From: Clostridia bacterium
GTDB lineage: Bacteria; Bacillota; Clostridia; Christensenellales; UBA1242
Length of the DNA: 8,402 nucleotides
Direction of reading: 5' to 3'
NCBI GenBank assembly: GCA_017456465.1
Contig: JAFTJJ010000065.1
Location: forward strand, 1-8,402
Shown here: positions 5,375-8,402 of the stretch, piece after piece
How positions within the stretch are numbered: position 1 is the stretch's first letter
Layout of the letters: every line of letters begins with the position of its first letter
Notes under the pieces: model-generated
What the model was told of the DNA's origin: nothing
Seen by the model: the letters and a program-made list of their open reading frames with translations, nothing else
Databases searched by the model: none
Translations under genes and position numbers: made by a program

Positions 5375-5407
5375 TTGACCTTGGGGGGGGGGGGGGTAAT
5401 GTATAAT
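5375..5407 (+). promoter_or_regulatory. Promoter with a poly-G tract in its spacer (candidate phase switch)
   Basis: TTGACC (5375-5380) is a good -35 and TATAAT (5402-5407) a perfect -10. The spacer is TT, 14 G, TAATG, which is 21 bp, about 4 bp longer than the 17-bp optimum. Loss of 3-5 G would bring it to 16-18 bp. The -10 also sits inside a 13-bp palindrome, ATGTAT-A-ATACAT (5399-5411). A second TGTATAAT follows at 5421-5428 but has no -35. The transcript would begin near 5414, about 58 nt before the GTG start of the surface-protein gene. Confidence 0.75.
5383..5396 (+). repeat. Homopolymeric tract of 14 G
   Basis: Fourteen consecutive G occur in an otherwise AT-rich intergenic region, the only such tract in the window. 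Tracts of this length are prone to slipped-strand mispairing, and also to sequencing or assembly error, so the exact count is uncertain. Confidence 0.9.
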
Positions 5408-5471
5408 ACATGTGTAAGATTGTATAATGGCAAAATTTAAATCGGGCTGAGCATAAGGGGGAAAATGCAAA

Positions 5472-8402
5472 GTGAAAAGAAACAAAAAGATCATGTATGG
5501 CATATTTGGTGTTGTTGCAGCAATCGTTGCGATATTTTCACTGAGTATGTTTGTGTTTAAGAATGAAAATCCGAACCACAATTCAAGCGAGCAAAATGAA
5601 GTGTTTGTTGAAGCTGTAAAAAACACAACTGATGGAAATGTAACAATTGAAATTGCTGACACTAGTTTCAGTGGTGCAGGAACATTGTTGAGAGTTGAAA
5701 AACATGAAAATGTAATTGTTTCAAACTGTACATTTGATGGAGCAACGGATTCTGCCATTATTGTTGATGGTGGAAAACTTTCTATTGGTGGCAACTCTGT
5801 GATTACTAATTGTGCTGGAGCAAATGTGATTTGCTTGGAATCTGGTACTAATTCTGAGTTGAAAATAGAAAATTCCACAATTTCAAACAACTCATCGGGA
5901 TATGTTATTTGTGCAAGTGGAATTGTGGGTGAAGTTAATGTTAATGATTCAATAATAAAAGACAATAGTGGATCTGTGATTTTTATTGATGATTTTGGCG
6001 GTCTTGGAGTAAGGTTTGGTGCGACAAGCTCAACTTTTGAAAATAATGGTGATACAATGTTTAGGTTTTGTGACACAACGGCAACCTTCACTGATTGTGT
6101 TATTGATGGAAAAGAATCTTCAGAAGAGGGAATAAGTATTGAATCTTCTGTTGAAAAATCGCAAGATTATTCATCTTCTTATATGTCAACACTTACTTTG
6201 TTGGGAAACACGCAAATAAAGAATTTTACTGGGCTTGGTGTAAATGCAACGCTGACACAGCTTTATTTTGGAACAGAGTCGCAACAATTCACGGGCGAGA
6301 TTTCAGGCAATGCAGGCGGTGGTGTGCTTGGACTTGAGTGTTATGGATCAATGAATGGCGGAAAAATTTCTGGCAATTTAGGAATTGGTGGAATTAAGTT
6401 GTTGGATTATGAATGTTGTTATTCCTTTGTTGACAGCACAATGTCGTCATATATTGAAACTTATTTTTCTTTCAAGGATGCAGAAATTTCAAACAATACA
6501 TCAACCACAAATGGTGGAGGAATTTATTGTGAAGGAAGTCTTGTTCTTGAAAATACAACCGTGAGTCAAAACGAAGCATCGACTTTGGGAGGTGGTATTT
6601 TTGTAACCAAAGATGAATTGAGAAAAAGCCCAGTCATTGTTTCAATTGATGAAAGCAGTGTTTCTGGAAACAAGCTCACGACCACAGTTGAAAAAGCTGC
6701 ATTTGGTGGTGGATTGGCATTTGGATCAGTAACTGCCACAATCAAAGATTCTTTTGTGTCCGGGAACACTTCAACCTATCGTGGTGGAGGAATTTATGTT
6801 GGTGGAGCAACACTCGACATTGTTGGAACAACAGTTGTCTGTGAAAATTCTGCAGAAAAAGAAGGCTCTGGCCTTGCGGCATCAAGTGGCAATGTTAATC
6901 TTGGAACAAGTAATGAAGTTCTTTCAGGTGGTTTTGCGGAAAATTCAGGCGGCAACACGGGAGCAGCAATCAATTTGTCAAATGCAACAATGAATTTCAA
7001 CAGTGGAACAATTGGGGCGTTTGGAGATTATGGCGGGAACTCAACCACAAATGGTTCTGGAGCTGTCACGGTTTACACAAATTCAACATTCAACATGAAT
7101 GGCGGGCTTATTTCTGGAAACACTTCAGCAGGTGGTGGAGCAGTTACTGTAAGTAAATCATCAACCGGCAGAAAAAGTGTGTTTAATTTCAAGGCTGGAA
7201 CAATCAAAGATAACACAAATAGCAATGGAAATAAAAACTGTGGAGCAGTTTATGTCGGTGATGGTTGTGAATTCAATATGACAAGTGCAGGTGCTGTAAT
7301 TGAAAATACAAGTTCGACATTTGGTAGAGCAATCTATAATTTGGGAACAACGAACATAATTAATGGAATAATGAAGAATTGTGGTCTTGGGGCTGAAAGT
7401 TCATTGTATGGTGGATATATTTATAACAACGGCACACTTGAGTTGTCTGGAGGAACAATTGGCGAAGATTCAGCGACTGCAAACAAACATTCATATCAGG
7501 GTGGAGCGATCTTTAATGCCGTAAACGGTTCATTTTCAATGTCTGGTGGAACAATAAAGAATGTTTCTGCATCAAACAGTGGCGGTGCGATTTATAATGT
7601 TGGAACATTGTCTGTTACTGGTGGGGCAATTCAAGGTGCATCTGCCGCTGCAAACGGTGGCGCGATTGCGACAACAAACAAGATGGGAACATTTACCGGA
7701 ATGAATATTTCAGGTTGTTCAGCTTTAAGAGGTGGTGCAATTTTTGTGCAAGGAACAGAGGCTTCTCCAGTGGAAATTGTGCTTGGAAAGAATGTGAAAA
7801 TTCGTGGGAACACCGCGGTGAATTCTGGTGGTGGTGTTTATGGAAAGTTTGCAAAAATCAATGTTGCTGGTGCAACGATTGAATCAAACACATTCACAAT
7901 TGAACGCTCAGACAATGCAAGCACAACAACCAATTTTGGTGGGGCAATAGATGCTGAAATATCAGAAATTACGATTGGTAGTGGTGTGATCTCGAATCAT
8001 GTTTTTGAGCATTCAAATGTTCGTGGAGCCGCTGTTTCTGCAAGAAACGGAACAACCTTCACAATGTCTGGCGGAACAATTTCTGGAAACATAACAACTC
8101 ATGATAATGATCAAAGTTGGGGCGGAGGTTTGTGGTCAACAGGAACATACAAAAAATCAAATGGAAGTGTTGTTGTTGGTCATGTCACAATCACGGGTGG
8201 AACATTTGAAAACAATGAGTCGTATTATGGCGGAGCGATTCGTGTGCTTTCAAACACAAGCAACACAGCAGAGTATGCGACAGTAACAGTTACTGGTGGA
8301 AACTTTGTTGGAAACATCGCACATGACTATGGCGCGGCATTTGGTGTTGCGAGAGTTAATATGACATTCGGCGGAACAGCAAATATTGATGGGAACACAA
8401 TG
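5472..8402 (+). CDS. Exported Pmp-like right-handed beta-helix surface protein (3' truncated)
   Basis: The frame is open for 977 codons and runs off the window without a stop. The GTG at 5472 is chosen because AAGGGGG (5455-5461) lies 10 nt upstream and because it gives a signal sequence: basic MKRNKK, then a hydrophobic segment at about residues 9-29 (YGIFGVVAAIV...MFVF), then a polar region. No clear cleavage site is seen, so it may be a signal anchor. From about residue 55 the protein is short Gly/Ser/Thr/Asn-rich beta-helix coils. From about 283 many carry GGG(I/V/L) or GGA(I/V) (GGGIY, GGAIF, GGAIY, GGAIR) preceded by SGN, SNN or FxxN; FENNESYYGGAI matches the GGA(ILV)/FxxN repeats of chlamydial Pmp proteins. 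It holds more than a dozen Cys. The role is probably a surface adhesin or passenger; the anchor lies outside the window. Transcription would come from the poly-G promoter. Confidence 0.9.
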   Translation, partial: MKRNKKIMYGIFGVVAAIVAIFSLSMFVFKNENPNHNSSEQNEVFVEAVKNTTDGNVTIEIADTSFSGAGTLLRVEKHENVIVSNCTFDGATDSAIIVDGGKLSIGGNSVITNCAGANVICLESGTNSELKIENSTISNNSSGYVICASGIVGEVNVNDSIIKDNSGSVIFIDDFGGLGVRFGATSSTFENNGDTMFRFCDTTATFTDCVIDGKESSEEGISIESSVEKSQDYSSSYMSTLTLLGNTQIKNFTGLGVNATLTQLYFGTESQQFTGEISGNAGGGVLGLECYGSMNGGKISGNLGIGGIKLLDYECCYSFVDSTMSSYIETYFSFKDAEISNNTSTTNGGGIYCEGSLVLENTTVSQNEASTLGGGIFVTKDELRKSPVIVSIDESSVSGNKLTTTVEKAAFGGGLAFGSVTATIKDSFVSGNTSTYRGGGIYVGGATLDIVGTTVVCENSAEKEGSGLAASSGNVNLGTSNEVLSGGFAENSGGNTGAAINLSNATMNFNSGTIGAFGDYGGNSTTNGSGAVTVYTNSTFNMNGGLISGNTSAGGGAVTVSKSSTGRKSVFNFKAGTIKDNTNSNGNKNCGAVYVGDGCEFNMTSAGAVIENTSSTFGRAIYNLGTTNIINGIMKNCGLGAESSLYGGYIYNNGTLELSGGTIGEDSATANKHSYQGGAIFNAVNGSFSMSGGTIKNVSASNSGGAIYNVGTLSVTGGAIQGASAAANGGAIATTNKMGTFTGMNISGCSALRGGAIFVQGTEASPVEIVLGKNVKIRGNTAVNSGGGVYGKFAKINVAGATIESNTFTIERSDNASTTTNFGGAIDAEISEITIGSGVISNHVFEHSNVRGAAVSARNGTTFTMSGGTISGNITTHDNDQSWGGGLWSTGTYKKSNGSVVVGHVTITGGTFENNESYYGGAIRVLSNTSNTAEYATVTVTGGNFVGNIAHDYGAAFGVARVNMTFGGTANIDGNTM

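Noticed and set aside
5465..5562. ATG at 5465 as the start of a gene ahead of the beta-helix protein
   Set aside because: Only 3 nt separate it from AAGGGGG, and the frame stops after about 31 codons with a Cys-rich nonsense product. The GTG at 5472 has normal spacing and yields a signal sequence.
5099..6091. Long minus-strand open frame of 330 codons
   Set aside because: It is antisense to the beta-helix gene and runs back across several terminator hairpins, the poly-G tract (as a Pro run) and the promoter. Its composition is that of a reverse-complement shadow, and no ribosome binding site was seen.

Overview
The window looks like a low-GC, probably Gram-positive (Bacillota-like) genome. 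The standard genetic code fits every gene, Shine-Dalgarno sites are strong (AAGGAG/AAAGGAG, mostly 8-12 nt before the start), and GTG starts and U-tailed hairpin terminators are used. I cannot name the organism. No tRNA, rRNA, transposase or CRISPR array is visible.

Layout. (1) Positions 1-365 hold the 3' end of a plus-strand gene, probably a large surface or beta-helix protein, closed by a bidirectional terminator at 406-445. (2) Positions 494-4298 are a minus-strand run of five genes separated by only 28-44 nt. All five proteins (224-273 aa, no signal peptide or membrane segment) share one architecture: a small N-terminal domain ending in F-x-x-x-G-(V/L)-V-(N/Q), a conserved helix block, then a helical or coiled-coil C-terminal half. 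They are diverged paralogues of a family I do not recognise. A good promoter (TTGATT-17-TATAAT) lies just upstream at 4328-4356. (3) Positions 4299-4743 are a noncoding divergent region with the operon promoter, an AT-rich stretch and a leader terminator or attenuator. (4) Positions 4744-4920 encode a 58-aa ribbon-helix-helix DNA-binding protein. (5) Positions 4921-5471 are noncoding and full of structure: a 12-bp inverted repeat bounding 124 bp, two diverged copies of a 65-bp repeat, several U-tailed hairpins, and a promoter whose -35/-10 spacer contains a run of 14 G. (6) Positions 5472-8402 are an open frame of 977 codons running off the window. It starts with GTG and encodes an exported, repeat-rich right-handed beta-helix protein with GGAI / FxxN-type repeats like those of chlamydial Pmp proteins.

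How the parts may fit together. The G14 tract sits where a change in tract length alters promoter spacing, so the large surface protein is a strong candidate for on/off phase variation by slipped-strand mispairing. At 14 G the -35/-10 spacing is 21 bp, which predicts weak or no expression in the sequenced state. The five-paralogue cytoplasmic operon lies between two surface-protein genes and next to a small regulator. A functional link between them is inference only. The most interesting items are the poly-G promoter switch, the undescribed five-member family, and the duplicated structured element behind the small regulator.
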